A stretch of DNA of 64,000 nucleotides from G963676655 sp963676655. Lineage in GTDB: Bacteria > Verrucomicrobiota > Lentisphaeria > Victivallales > Victivallaceae. The stretch spans positions 2,108,001 through 2,172,000 of the forward strand of contig CAXXKX010000003.1 in assembly GCA_963676655.2 (NCBI GenBank). The letters run 5' to 3'. The notes beneath the pieces were generated by a model, which saw nothing but the letters and a program-made list of their open reading frames with translations, searched no databases and was not told the origin of the DNA. Made by a program: the position numbers and the translations under genes. This document shows, one piece after another, positions 17,241 to 26,192 of this stretch; position 1 is the first letter of the stretch, and each line of letters opens with the position of its first letter.

Positions 17241-18305
17241 ATGGTAACATTAAAAAACATTGCAGAGAAAGTCGGGGTTCAGGAATCCACGGTATCAAGG
17301 ATTCTGAACCGGAAAAACTCGACATCAATGAAATTTGCCGAAGCGACGATCAGGAAGGTCGAAGAAGCGGCCAAAAACTTGGGATATCAGCCCAATTCAG
17401 CCGCCAGAGCTTTAGCCACAAGGAGAACCGGTTACATCGGGTTCATTCTTTCCGACAGCGTCCAGGGCGGATGGAGCAACCAGTATTTTGCCAGTTATCT
17501 GGCCGGGGCTGAACGGGCTGCCCGTCGGCGCGGATACGGCCTTAACATCAGTCTGTATAACTTATCCAACCTGGAAAGTTTTGTTTTTCCCAAAAGCATT
17601 GGTCAGCAAAGCGTCGACGGTATAATTCTCTGCGGTCCGACTGAAATGTCAGTGGTCAACAAGTTCAGTGAAGCGCATATCCCCGCGGTGCAAATAGGCA
17701 CGAATATCTCTACCGAGGGGGCTGTGCCGATAATATCCTTTGATACAATTGGCGGCTATTGGAAAATGGCTCGTCGCTGTGCCGGACTCGGGCATCGCCA
17801 CATGTTGCTGTGCATTGCGGATAATGCGGTTTCACGCAATAAAGCAGAACAATTCGCCGCCAGGTTGAAAGAGGAATCAGAGACCAGTCACATGGAACTG
17901 GATATTTTTGTTCCACCCCATGGTCTGATAGATCTTAACGCCGCCAGGCCATTGATGAACTATTGGCTCTCGCATCGCCGGGAAGATCGTCCAACTGTTA
18001 TTCTCGGCAGTGACCAGATGATGGCCGGAATGACTCGTGAGCTGTTTGCCCGGGGAATCAAGTGTCCGGATGAGGTCACGCTGGTCAGCGGCACTGATAC
18101 CCTGATCTGTATGCTGACCAACCCGTCACTGACTTCGATCAGTTACGACCTCAAAGCCATAGCTGAAAAAGCGGTTGACTCTTTGATTGATTTTCTTGAT
18201 AACAAGGTGGAAATTCCGATGCTGCAAATATTGAAAGGTGTTTGCGACGGAGTAGTTATCGAGCGCGAGTCAAGCGGTCCAGTTCCCCAATTTGCCTCTT
18301 TATGA
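17241..18305 (+). CDS. LacI-family transcriptional repressor
   Basis: This 354-residue protein has an N-terminal LacI helix-turn-helix (TLKNIAEKVGVQESTVSRILN, residues 3-23), a hinge helix (NSAARALATRRTGYIGF) and a periplasmic-binding-protein-like sensor domain (about 62-340). AGGTG lies upstream of the ATG. Tandem operators cover its own transcription start. A pseudopilin gene begins 41 bases after the stop and a secreted hydrolase follows, so the regulator probably senses an oligosaccharide released by that hydrolase. The inducer is unknown. Confidence 0.92.
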   Translation: MVTLKNIAEKVGVQESTVSRILNRKNSTSMKFAEATIRKVEEAAKNLGYQPNSAARALATRRTGYIGFILSDSVQGGWSNQYFASYLAGAERAARRRGYGLNISLYNLSNLESFVFPKSIGQQSVDGIILCGPTEMSVVNKFSEAHIPAVQIGTNISTEGAVPIISFDTIGGYWKMARRCAGLGHRHMLLCIADNAVSRNKAEQFAARLKEESETSHMELDIFVPPHGLIDLNAARPLMNYWLSHRREDRPTVILGSDQMMAGMTRELFARGIKCPDEVTLVSGTDTLICMLTNPSLTSISYDLKAIAEKAVDSLIDFLDNKVEIPMLQILKGVCDGVVIERESSGPVPQFASL

Positions 18306-18346
18306 TGTAAAACAAAAACTCAACCATAAAAGGAGTAAGTATAAAA

Positions 18347-19111
18347 ATGAGAACACGCAAATCACAATCAATCGCCCCTTTTACGTTAATTGAATTGTTA
18401 GTTGTAATAGCTATAATCGCGATTCTTGCAAGCATGCTGCTGCCGGCCCTTAACAAAGCCAGGGAGAAAGCAAAATCAATAACTTGTGTTAATAATTTGA
18501 AGCAGATAGGACTTGGAGTCGCAATATACCAGGAATCATACGAAGGATACTTTCCGCAGCCTCACCAAAAAGTTTCCTCCGTAGATTATTATTTCTGGGA
18601 TGCCGCTATCATCATCAACGCGAATGTTACCGGCAAGTCATTCTGGTGCCCGAACATGGTTGGTTCTGACATCGAGCATTTTATGGAGCTGACTCCTGCC
18701 AAGGCTGCTCTTCACCCGTATAATACGCTGTTCCGCTATCCGACTTATGGGATTAACTGTTGGCAGGCGGCATATCGGGATACCAGTAATGGGCATTTTC
18801 TGCTAAAGCTGAAGAATACTCAGGTGAAAAAACCGAGTAAAACAGTATTAAGCATGGATACTTACGCTAAAGACAACCTGAAGCGCGGCAGATATACCCT
18901 CATGAGTTTTTATCCTTCATCGAGCAGTTGGGGTATCGCTGATGCCCGTCATGACAAATCACTTAATACGGTTTATATGGATGGACATACCAAAAACATC
19001 CGGATAAACATCGACGGGTCCAGATTTGACTGGGATGCCGGGTATAATCCGTATATATTTTCTCCGCTGGGCCCGACAGAAAGTACAAATTTCTGGAAAG
19101 TTGATCTTTAA
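18347..19111 (+). CDS. Pseudopilin-like protein with H-X9-DG C-terminus (copy 2)
   Basis: The protein has 254 residues. After a basic leader (RTRKSQSIAP), FTLIELLVV starts at Phe12, with E5 at residue 16 and the LPALNKAREKAKS tail. The -1 residue is Pro11, an unusual neighbour for prepilin peptidase. The C-terminus has H202-X9-D212-G213. It closely resembles copy 1 in the FRYP(C/T)YG, YAKDNL, DWDA and YNPY segments, so the two are recent paralogues. AAAGGAG precedes the ATG. It sits between a LacI repressor and a secreted hydrolase, 38 bases before the latter. Confidence 0.9.
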   Translation: MRTRKSQSIAPFTLIELLVVIAIIAILASMLLPALNKAREKAKSITCVNNLKQIGLGVAIYQESYEGYFPQPHQKVSSVDYYFWDAAIIINANVTGKSFWCPNMVGSDIEHFMELTPAKAALHPYNTLFRYPTYGINCWQAAYRDTSNGHFLLKLKNTQVKKPSKTVLSMDTYAKDNLKRGRYTLMSFYPSSSSWGIADARHDKSLNTVYMDGHTKNIRINIDGSRFDWDAGYNPYIFSPLGPTESTNFWKVDL

Positions 19112-19149
19112 GCACTATAATAATTAAAGGTTAAGAAACAGGATAAAAC

Positions 19150-20919
19150 ATGAATTTTTTTTCTCAATTGTTCCGGCGTTCAATCAGCGTTGCTCTGTTA
19201 TTGACGGCAGCATCCGGTTTCAGTCGCGATTCCCGCTTGATATCCGTTAATCCGGCAAATCCACAAAAAGACCTCAGTAATTCTTTTATGGGAGCCAACG
19301 CCCAGCAGTTCCGGTCTCATTACAGCATCCGCAAGATGCTTGACAATCAAAAAAAGTTCAGCGACTTTCTGCTGAGTATTGGGTCGCCGGTCCTCAGGAT
19401 GGACGGCAGATCAGTATACGGCTGGTTCAGTCCGGAAGAGTGTCTGAAACTGCGCGAAGCCAATATTAAGATGAGCCGTTTGAATAAATGGCGGAGTGCC
19501 GGAAAAATAGCTTTGAAAAAATATCAGCCGGAAGACTATGACGCCGTTGTAAAAAAATACCGGTTGCCAGCGTCTCCTGTTGTTGTCAAAAGTAATCATC
19601 CTGATATTGCGTGGTTTGATCCGGATCTTTTTCACCGCTTCTGCCGTGAAAACAAAATTCGCATAATAGGGGCGATCAGTGATGAGCAATATTATGATGC
19701 GGCAAGCGGCAAAGTCGTTTGTTTTCGCGACCGTCCCGAATATTTTGACGGTGCGGTTAAAAGCAATATGAAAAAGATTGAATGGGTTTTGAATCACGGT
19801 TACAAAGATTTGTATGTGGCCTGGGAGATCGGGAACGAGTCCTTTGCCTCCTGGGATCCTGTGTTATACGCCCGGTACGCCAAAAAAATAGCCGATGCAG
19901 CCTTGAAACTCCAGCCGGATATCAAACTTTCCATCCCCGCAATCATCCGGGATACTGATGATCCTTTCATCAAAAGTTTCATTAAAAGACTTAAAGCAAA
20001 AGGTAACACCGCAAACTGGTTCGACTGGCACAAAAAAATGATTCCGGCCATGGGCGATTCGATTACGAAGATTACCCATGTTACGGCTCACGTTTACGGT
20101 GCCAAAAGCAAATACAATGCTAATGCAAAAGGGCTTGCTCTGACGACTGATTTGAGTGATATACCCAATACCGGACATCTGAGGTTTCTGGTGACTGAAT
20201 GGCGGTATACCGGAGTTGGCGGCACCGATCACCGCACTTATGCAATGGGAGCGCTGTGGAATGCGAAATTTGCGATGCTTTTGCTGAGTCATCCCAAAAT
20301 AGATTATTCAACCGTTCACGAATTTTTGTGTACCAGCGGCCTTGGTTACTGGACTCCAGGAAAAGGTAATGGCGATCCCGGTATGGTCGGAGATGAGTGG
20401 ATTTACCAATATCAACCCGGCAAAAAAAAGAGCAAGCGGTCTCAATTGCGTAATCCTGCCGGGAAACCAGCTTTTGATATTGGGCCGTTTGGCCCGGTTA
20501 ACCGGATGTTCAATGAACTTATCCGGGATTGTCCGGTTTTACTTGAGCATGAATCAGATCTTGGCAAGATGAGTTCCGCTAAGTTTGCTGACGGGGTGGA
20601 TATTAACAAACACGTTAAAAAGAACGGAGATCTTGACTGGATCATTTGTGTCAGCAAAGACCGGTCTTGTCTTGGAGGAATCATTGTTAATACGCTCAAT
20701 CACCCGGTTACTGTTACTTTCAATTTCAAAAACAGCAAATACGAGCTTAAAAATATGGTGCAAATGACCTGCAGGCCGGAGCGCATATTCACGGCTGAAG
20801 AACCGGGACAAAGCAAGTTCTGGCAAGTTTTGCATTTTCCGCTCAAAAACAATTCATTAACCCTGCCTCCCGACAGCATCACCAGCTTCCGGGGATTTTC
20901 CTTTTCAGGTAAAAAATAA
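19150..20919 (+). CDS. Secreted clan GH-A-like glycoside hydrolase
   Basis: The protein has 589 residues with a signal peptide (about 1-25). The centre looks like a TIM-barrel retaining glycosidase of clan GH-A: WEIGNES places a general acid/base Glu at residue 230, and VTEWRY places a nucleophile Glu at residue 350 at the expected spacing. The C-terminal part (about 480-585) resembles the beta-sandwich found after arabinofuranosidase/xylosidase barrels (GH39, GH51, GH79-like). The family number cannot be settled by eye. It is last in the LacI-pseudopilin-hydrolase unit and is presumably induced by its own product. Confidence 0.72.
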   Translation: MNFFSQLFRRSISVALLLTAASGFSRDSRLISVNPANPQKDLSNSFMGANAQQFRSHYSIRKMLDNQKKFSDFLLSIGSPVLRMDGRSVYGWFSPEECLKLREANIKMSRLNKWRSAGKIALKKYQPEDYDAVVKKYRLPASPVVVKSNHPDIAWFDPDLFHRFCRENKIRIIGAISDEQYYDAASGKVVCFRDRPEYFDGAVKSNMKKIEWVLNHGYKDLYVAWEIGNESFASWDPVLYARYAKKIADAALKLQPDIKLSIPAIIRDTDDPFIKSFIKRLKAKGNTANWFDWHKKMIPAMGDSITKITHVTAHVYGAKSKYNANAKGLALTTDLSDIPNTGHLRFLVTEWRYTGVGGTDHRTYAMGALWNAKFAMLLLSHPKIDYSTVHEFLCTSGLGYWTPGKGNGDPGMVGDEWIYQYQPGKKKSKRSQLRNPAGKPAFDIGPFGPVNRMFNELIRDCPVLLEHESDLGKMSSAKFADGVDINKHVKKNGDLDWIICVSKDRSCLGGIIVNTLNHPVTVTFNFKNSKYELKNMVQMTCRPERIFTAEEPGQSKFWQVLHFPLKNNSLTLPPDSITSFRGFSFSGKK

Positions 20920-21103
20920 TTTTCAGCATGACAATTACTTGATAATTGGGTAAAAGTCGATAAATTATTGATTAATGATCGATATGAGTTGTTGCTTTTT
21001 ACAACGGATAATTGCGGTGTTTGAATGTGAATAAGACTCCGTAACGTTGCTGAAAAATACGCTGGATTACTTAAACCTGGACTGATGGAAAGGAGTTTTT
21101 TTG

Positions 21104-21826
21104 ATGAAAACAATGGTGGGCGTTCTTATTTTTTTCTCACTTTGCCTGATTGCGGTGATTGTTGTGAATATTGCCGCTCCAACCCTAGGAACGGAAAATA
21201 ATCCGGCGGCGTTGGCTGCGCAGCAACCCGCGGAACAAGAGGCTGATGAATCGCAGCCAATGACTGATTTACCGGATAAACCGGAAGTCCTGATAAAAAC
21301 CTCGATGGGTAATATCAAGATTCTGCTCTTCTCGAAAAAGGCTCCGATTACGGTTAATAATTTTCTCCAGTACGTCAAAAGCAAACACTATGACGGAACG
21401 ATTTTTCACCGGGTTATTCCGGGATTTATGATTCAGGGTGGAAATTTTACCAAAGACATGCAGCAGAAATCAACTCGATCCGCGATTAAAAATGAAGCCG
21501 ATAATAAACTCAGCAACGAACGTGGAACGATAGCGATGGCCCGCACCTCGATGGTTCATAGCGCTACTGACCAATTCTTTATAAACGCAAAAAACAATAC
21601 TTTTCTTGATCATAAAAGCAAAAGCCCTGATGCTTACGGCTACTGCGTTTTCGGGAAGGTTATTGACGGAATGGACGTTGTCGATAAAATAATAAGCGTA
21701 GAGACAACCAGCAAAGGTGGTCACAGTGATGTTCCGGTTACCCCGGTTGAAATCAAAGAAATGTCTCTGATCCCTCAAAAAACAAAGCCGATCCCGGCAA
21801 CAGAATCGACTTCAAAAACGCAATGA
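21104..21826 (+). CDS. Cyclophilin-type peptidyl-prolyl cis-trans isomerase, membrane-anchored or secreted
   Basis: The start at ATG 21104 (GGAAAGGAG upstream) gives 240 residues. Residues 1-23 are a hydrophobic N-terminal anchor or signal, followed by an acidic, Ala/Glu-rich linker (to about 60). The cyclophilin domain (about 62-225) shows YDGTIFHRVIPGFMIQGG, with the catalytic Arg in FHRV, and TDQFFINAKNN. It would assist folding of exported proteins on the outer face of the membrane. It is transcribed on its own, converging with the next gene. A short Thr/Ser/Lys tail ends the protein. Confidence 0.92.
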   Translation: MKTMVGVLIFFSLCLIAVIVVNIAAPTLGTENNPAALAAQQPAEQEADESQPMTDLPDKPEVLIKTSMGNIKILLFSKKAPITVNNFLQYVKSKHYDGTIFHRVIPGFMIQGGNFTKDMQQKSTRSAIKNEADNKLSNERGTIAMARTSMVHSATDQFFINAKNNTFLDHKSKSPDAYGYCVFGKVIDGMDVVDKIISVETTSKGGHSDVPVTPVEIKEMSLIPQKTKPIPATESTSKTQ

Positions 21827-21835
21827 TTTAATTGG

Positions 21836-22381
21836 TTACTTAACTTCAACTACCTTTATATCATCAAACTGTACCGGCGTCTTGTTGAATCGAACATAAA
21901 TCTGGACCATACTGTAATCCGGCTTGATCGTATATTCGGCGGTCAAATCCTGCCACTTGCCATTACATTTTTTCCGCTTAGAGTGCAGGTATTGCGGCTT
22001 TAACTTCTTCTCCTTGTCTTCATTAGTCCGGAAGGAAGTGTTGACAAGAGCCCCGGCGGGTCCCTTGAACTTCAGGGTTACTTTGTATTTCTTCTCCGCG
22101 CCAACTGGCTTCTTGAATGCCTGATGTATCAGCAAATTCCCTTTGCCGGCTTCAGATTCAACAAGTGCCGCTTTCTTCCCGGCAACCGCGTCATCGGTTT
22201 GTTTAATGGTGATTTTGCCTCGAATATCTTTACCGTTCCAATCGCTTGCTCCCCAGTTGGCAACTTTCCCTTTTTTGTCGAGTTTTTCAAAGCTTTCGTT
22301 TTTCAATAGATTATCATTTTCTGCAGCAAATACTCCCATACCGAGAATTGCGGCTGTAAAACCACACATAAGTTTCTTCAT
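21836..22381 (-). CDS. Small secreted protein with a carbohydrate-binding-like fold
   Basis: The protein has 181 residues, with a signal peptide (about 1-19, GVFA-A). The mature part begins DNLLKNESFEKLDKKGKVANWGAS, the typical start of CBM_4_9-type galactose-binding-fold modules (N-x-S/G-F-E ... W). It ends with a beta-strand pattern, VQIYVRFNKTPVQFDDIKVVEV, also typical of that fold. A binding role toward a polysaccharide is likely but no ligand residues can be named. AAGGAAGAG precedes the ATG. It has its own promoter and no operon partners. Confidence 0.65.
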   Translation of the reverse strand: MKKLMCGFTAAILGMGVFAAENDNLLKNESFEKLDKKGKVANWGASDWNGKDIRGKITIKQTDDAVAGKKAALVESEAGKGNLLIHQAFKKPVGAEKKYKVTLKFKGPAGALVNTSFRTNEDKEKKLKPQYLHSKRKKCNGKWQDLTAEYTIKPDYSMVQIYVRFNKTPVQFDDIKVVEVK

Positions 22382-22446
22382 TATCTCTTCCTTTCCGATA
22401 AGTTTGGTTCTCTTTGCGTGGAAAATATATTTTCCTGAATACGGTT

Positions 22447-22475
22447 AGAGTAGCATAATATTGTGGATATGTCAA
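22447..22475 (-). promoter_or_regulatory. Promoter for the 22381 gene
   Basis: On the minus strand: TTGACA (22475-22470), 17 bp, TACTCT (22452-22447). The -35 is perfect, the -10 moderate. Confidence 0.55.
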
Positions 22476-22638
22476 GAAATATGAATTCAATGCCCATTTA
22501 TATTTTAAAGCATAAAATCTTTTATGTTAAAAAATAATCATAAGCGCTAAAGAAATCGAGTAAAATAATTGTATATTATTAACTATATAAATTGTTTTAG
22601 TTAAATTATGCTAATTAACTCCTAAAAGGAAGCATGTC

Positions 22639-23628
22639 ATGAGAAAGCCTGATTTCGACAATATTTTAAAAGTATTGAATCTTGAAGCCCCGGACCGTCC
22701 GACACTGTTCGAATTTTTTCTGAATGTCGACCTTTATAATAAGCTGGCTGGTCGCCCTGAAGGCTCTGAAGTCACAATGCAAACCCGAATTGATGCATAT
22801 CATACCGCAGGATATGATTATACAACCGTTATTTCCGGGTTTCATTTTCCCCGACCCGAACGTGAGAGCGATAAGTCCGCATCTCTGAATGACGGTTCAC
22901 TTTTTTACAATCGTGAAACCTATGAAAAGTTTGTCTGGCCGGAGGTTGACGACGCTGATTATTCTGAGCTTGGCACTCTGAAAGTGCCGCCTGGAATGAA
23001 GTTGATCGGTCATGGCCCCGGCGGGGTTGAGGAAAATATGATTGCCATGGTCGGCTACGACAACCTTTGCATGATGTTGTTTGACGATCCTGAACTGGTT
23101 CAGGAAATTGCCGCACAGGTTGGGTCACGTCTGGTTCGTCATTATGAAAGAATAGCTGAATTTGAAAACTTTGGAGCAATGATTTCAAATGATGACTGGG
23201 GATTCCAGGGGCAGACAATGATCTGTCCGGATGATATGCGGAAGTATATTATTCCGTGGCACAAGAAAATAGTGGAAGTTATTCATGGAGCAGGTTATCC
23301 AGCTATTCTGCACTCATGCGGCAACTTGCGTCCGGTAATGGATGACATTATTGACGTCTGCGGTTATAATGGAAAACACTCGTATGAAGACAAAATCCAG
23401 CCGGTTGAAGAAGCTTATGAGGAATATCATTCAAGAATCGCGATTTTAGGCGGTATTGATGTCGATTTTTTGTGCCGTAAATCCCTTGATGAAATTAAAG
23501 AACGTTCCCGTGCCATGCTTGAACGTTCAGCATCCCGTGGCGCTTATGCCCTTGGATCGGGAAACAGTATTCCGTATTACGTTCCGAGTGAAGCTTATAT
23601 GGCAATGATCTCAGTCATTAATGACTGA
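22639..23628 (+). CDS. Uroporphyrinogen decarboxylase (URO-D)-like protein
   Basis: This 329-residue protein has the URO-D barrel pattern. It shows an N-terminal RPDFDN-type start with PDRPTLFEFF, a GPGGVEENM segment, NDDWGFQGQTMICPDDMRKYIIPWHKKI in the middle (quoted by key parts), LHSCGN at the metal/substrate site, and ALGSGNSIPYYVP at the end. Stand-alone relatives of this kind in PVC bacteria and anaerobes are usually cobalamin-dependent methyltransferase-like (MtaA/CmuA group), not haem enzymes. No corrinoid protein gene is adjacent, so the substrate is open. AAAAGGAAG precedes the start. Monocistronic. Confidence 0.8.
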   Translation: MRKPDFDNILKVLNLEAPDRPTLFEFFLNVDLYNKLAGRPEGSEVTMQTRIDAYHTAGYDYTTVISGFHFPRPERESDKSASLNDGSLFYNRETYEKFVWPEVDDADYSELGTLKVPPGMKLIGHGPGGVEENMIAMVGYDNLCMMLFDDPELVQEIAAQVGSRLVRHYERIAEFENFGAMISNDDWGFQGQTMICPDDMRKYIIPWHKKIVEVIHGAGYPAILHSCGNLRPVMDDIIDVCGYNGKHSYEDKIQPVEEAYEEYHSRIAILGGIDVDFLCRKSLDEIKERSRAMLERSASRGAYALGSGNSIPYYVPSEAYMAMISVIND

Positions 23629-23653
23629 GATCATTTCATGATTTTCAAATCGG

Positions 23654-24055
23654 TTATTTGGGTAAATCTATTATTTCTTCAAGCACTTTGAGGGCGTCAT
23701 TATATTTTTGTGCATCTTTGTAGATGTCTTTTATCTTAAACAAAATAGCCTTTCTGGCCACAGGCTTTTTTTCTGCCAGTGCTCTGAGTTTCGGGATTGC
23801 TCCCAGGGGCTCACCCTTTTGTTTGTAAATTTCCGCAATCGAATCAGCCGCGAAATAAATTGCCATATCCTCTTTCTTCAGCATGGTAACCCATTTTTCG
23901 GATACAGTCATGTAGTTATTCAGGATTTCGATGAAGTTTTTCATCATTACTATCTGCTGAACCTTGACTCCCTCCATTCTGCCGGCCTGCAGCTTCATGC
24001 CTCCGAAAATAGTCAGCATAGCTAAAGCCAATACCATTGTTTTTGTGTTTTTCAT
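23654..24055 (-). CDS. Small secreted helical (TPR-like) protein of the ECF operon
   Basis: The protein has 133 residues with a signal peptide (about 1-23). The rest is predicted helical: paired helices such as YFAADSIAEIYKQKGEPLGAIPKLRAL and KIKDIYKDAQKYNDALKVLEEII (given in parts) have the small-residue spacing of tetratricopeptide repeats, about two units. It is the last of three overlapping genes with an ECF sigma factor and a membrane protein; its ATG overlaps the previous stop by 4 bases. It may be an extracytoplasmic sensor or a target of the sigma factor. No close family recognised. Confidence 0.6.
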   Translation of the reverse strand: MKNTKTMVLALAMLTIFGGMKLQAGRMEGVKVQQIVMMKNFIEILNNYMTVSEKWVTMLKKEDMAIYFAADSIAEIYKQKGEPLGAIPKLRALAEKKPVARKAILFKIKDIYKDAQKYNDALKVLEEIIDLPK

Positions 24056-24471
24056 TGAAACATCTCCTCTATTGTGGGCTTGAGCCCGGTTGTTGTTATT
24101 GAAACGCCACTTCCGGCGTTATATAAATTGATTTTAGATATTCCGCTCGAAACAGAAAATGGAATATTGCCCGGTCCTGAAATTGTTATTGCGCCGGGAG
24201 TGATACAAAATTGATGCTCTCTGAAAAAATTTTTCTTTCTGACTCTGTTTCCCGCATTTATGACTGCGAGAATAATCAGCAAAGCAATAAAAAAACTTGC
24301 TGCTAAAGCTGTAATTTTAGGCATCCAAAACTTCTTGTTGCTTTTGATTTGAAGATCACATTCTTGCCAGTTAAAATTCTTCTGGAATTCTAACTGGATA
24401 TGGTTATCCCGATCCTTAATTAAAGCTTTTTTTAAATCTTCGGGTAGGTTTTCAATGTCCTGATTATTCAT
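24052..24471 (-). CDS. Single-pass membrane protein, probable anti-sigma factor
   Basis: The protein has 139 residues: an N-terminal cytoplasmic stretch (1-47, charged, beginning MNNQDIENLPEDLKKAL), one transmembrane helix (about 52-73, ITALAASFFIALLIILAVI), and an outer domain of about 65 residues rich in beta-strands and Gly/Ser. The gene start overlaps the ECF sigma stop by 8 bases, the usual arrangement for sigma/anti-sigma pairs, so an anti-sigma role is inferred. The zinc-binding HxxxCxxC motif of ZAS anti-sigma factors is absent, and no FecR domain is evident. Confidence 0.6.
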   Translation of the reverse strand: MNNQDIENLPEDLKKALIKDRDNHIQLEFQKNFNWQECDLQIKSNKKFWMPKITALAASFFIALLIILAVINAGNRVRKKNFFREHQFCITPGAITISGPGNIPFSVSSGISKINLYNAGSGVSITTTGLKPTIEEMFQ

Positions 24472-24988
24472 TTTTAAAACTTTCCTTCAAACTTTTCAAC
24501 GCCCAGTGCAAGTTGCTTTTGACAGTGCCTTCGCGGCAACCCATGATTTCAGCGGTTTCTTTTACGCTCAGTTTTTCATAGAATCTTAACACAAGTACTT
24601 CTCGTTGTTTTTGCGGTAATTGCTGTAATGCTATGCCCAGTTTTTGTATATTTTGATCTCTGTTTTCAGTATCCGGCTCATTCGGCTCATATTGTTTTAT
24701 CAGATTTGCATCTCGACGCTCCGTACGCCAATGTTCCCGTACCACATTCATGGTAATGCTGTAAAGAAAGGTTCTAAAACTTGCTTTTTTCCTGAACCTG
24801 TTTTTTTGCTGATATATCCTTAGAAAAACTTCTTGAACAATATCATCAGAAACATGTTCATTTCCAGTTAATTTCACCGCCACTCTATAAGCATAACTGG
24901 AATGCCTGTCAAACAAAATGGTAAAAGCGTTCTTGGAATTAGTTGATTCTGTCAACAAGGTCCAGTCATCCGCTTGTGAAAATTTCAT
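24464..24988 (-). CDS. ECF-type RNA polymerase sigma factor
   Basis: From ATG 24988 (AAAGAG about 9 bases upstream; a TTG at 24997 is possible) the protein has 174 residues. Region 2 is visible as NAFTILFDRHSSYAYRVA ... DDIVQEVFLRIY. Region 4 is visible as LQQLPQKQREVLVLRFYEKLSVKETAEIMGCREGTVKSNLHWALKSLK (shown in parts), a standard helix-turn-helix that binds the -35 element. It heads a three-gene overlapping operon with a membrane protein and a secreted helical protein, suggesting a cell-envelope signalling unit. Confidence 0.92.
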   Translation of the reverse strand: MKFSQADDWTLLTESTNSKNAFTILFDRHSSYAYRVAVKLTGNEHVSDDIVQEVFLRIYQQKNRFRKKASFRTFLYSITMNVVREHWRTERRDANLIKQYEPNEPDTENRDQNIQKLGIALQQLPQKQREVLVLRFYEKLSVKETAEIMGCREGTVKSNLHWALKSLKESFKNE

Positions 24989-25077
24989 TATCAGCAACTC
25001 TTTTTACTGTTAATGCGAAAGATTATGATAAGGTTTAATTAATAATTGAATAAATTTGCTTTTTTATTTTCAATATG

Positions 25078-26061
25078 TCAACTCTGAAGCTTTCTGAAAC
25101 AATAGATAACTGCTCCGGCGGGGCCGAGGCCGCGGCTTAGTTGTTTTTTGTTGACCCGGTCGGGATTGTCGAATTTTGCTCCCATTTCGCGGATGAATAG
25201 TTTTGAGCCTAATATCGCTCCGTCGCTGAAGTGACGGGTGCGTCGCAGAAAACGGACCGGCATCGATTCTTTGCGTTTGGCCTGTTCCTGCGCCTCAAAG
25301 ATTTCCTCGCTGGAGGCTCCGCTCTCCGCCGCGACGATTCGCGCCAGTTCACTTCTGAAATAACTGTAAAGATCATTGTCGGTCCATTCCGAGGTGTCGC
25401 GGTGCCAGATATTTTCTTTGAGATGTTTGACGAAATTTGCATGAAACATGTGTTTTCCCGTTCCGCAGTAGCGTCCCCAGGTTGTGAAATGGTAGTCGGC
25501 GGGATTGGTCGTCAGTCCGGAACGAACGGGGTTTAATTCGACGTATAAAACGCACGCTTCCAAGGAATTGCGACTGTCGAGGATGACGCTTTTGAATTTA
25601 TTGGCCCAGAGTTTGCCAATACGGTCGCGGCATTGGTTGTAGACGACGGTGAAACGTTGTTGGAAGGCGCGCATAAAGTAGCTTATATCGATCATTTTGA
25701 GGCCGACTTCTCGACATGTTTCAGGATTGGCCGGGTTGATTTTTGGCATCTGCTTTGGCGCGTAAGTATACTTGTCTAACATACTGCTGTAGTAATTGTT
25801 GTGTCGTCTGGCAATGTCTTCAATCGACGGCAGTTCGTCCGGTCCCGGAGCGTAAACGACCACATGGAAATGGTTGCCCATCCAGGCGGCAGAGATCACC
25901 TCGATCAAAAAATATTCGCAGAGATTCTGCAGTAATCGAAAACCGTATTCCATGTCGACCCGATTGAACGGTTTTTCGCCTCTGCAGCCGGCGGCCCGAT
26001 TCATCAGATGGTAATAGCAGCCTTCTCCTTTGACTTTCATGCGTGTTCCGCGTCCTGACAT
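25078..26061 (-). CDS. REP-associated tyrosine transposase-like protein (RAYT), copy 1
   Basis: The protein has 327 residues, Y1_Tnp (IS200-like HUH) family. GNHFHVVVY gives the metal-binding HFH motif. Residues about 15-70 (GCYYHLMNR...GFRLLQNLCEYF) and LYVELNPVRSGL are RAYT/TnpA_REP hallmarks. The catalytic Tyr is probably in FQQRFTVVYN or a nearby helix. GGAGG lies 8 bases before the ATG. A second copy at 61506-62486 is about 70% identical by eye and shares patches of upstream sequence. RAYTs are single-copy-type transposases that move REP palindromes; no terminal IS ends were identified. Confidence 0.88.
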   Translation of the reverse strand: MSGRGTRMKVKGEGCYYHLMNRAAGCRGEKPFNRVDMEYGFRLLQNLCEYFLIEVISAAWMGNHFHVVVYAPGPDELPSIEDIARRHNNYYSSMLDKYTYAPKQMPKINPANPETCREVGLKMIDISYFMRAFQQRFTVVYNQCRDRIGKLWANKFKSVILDSRNSLEACVLYVELNPVRSGLTTNPADYHFTTWGRYCGTGKHMFHANFVKHLKENIWHRDTSEWTDNDLYSYFRSELARIVAAESGASSEEIFEAQEQAKRKESMPVRFLRRTRHFSDGAILGSKLFIREMGAKFDNPDRVNKKQLSRGLGPAGAVIYCFRKLQS

Positions 26062-26192
26062 GATTTTTTCCTCCGTTAGTTGACGAGTTTACAGTTAATA
26101 TAATGGTTGGAAATGAATTTGTCAATTAAGTATTATGTGATATACTATATTTTCTTAAAATGCTAATAGTAAATATATTATGATGGTATTGT

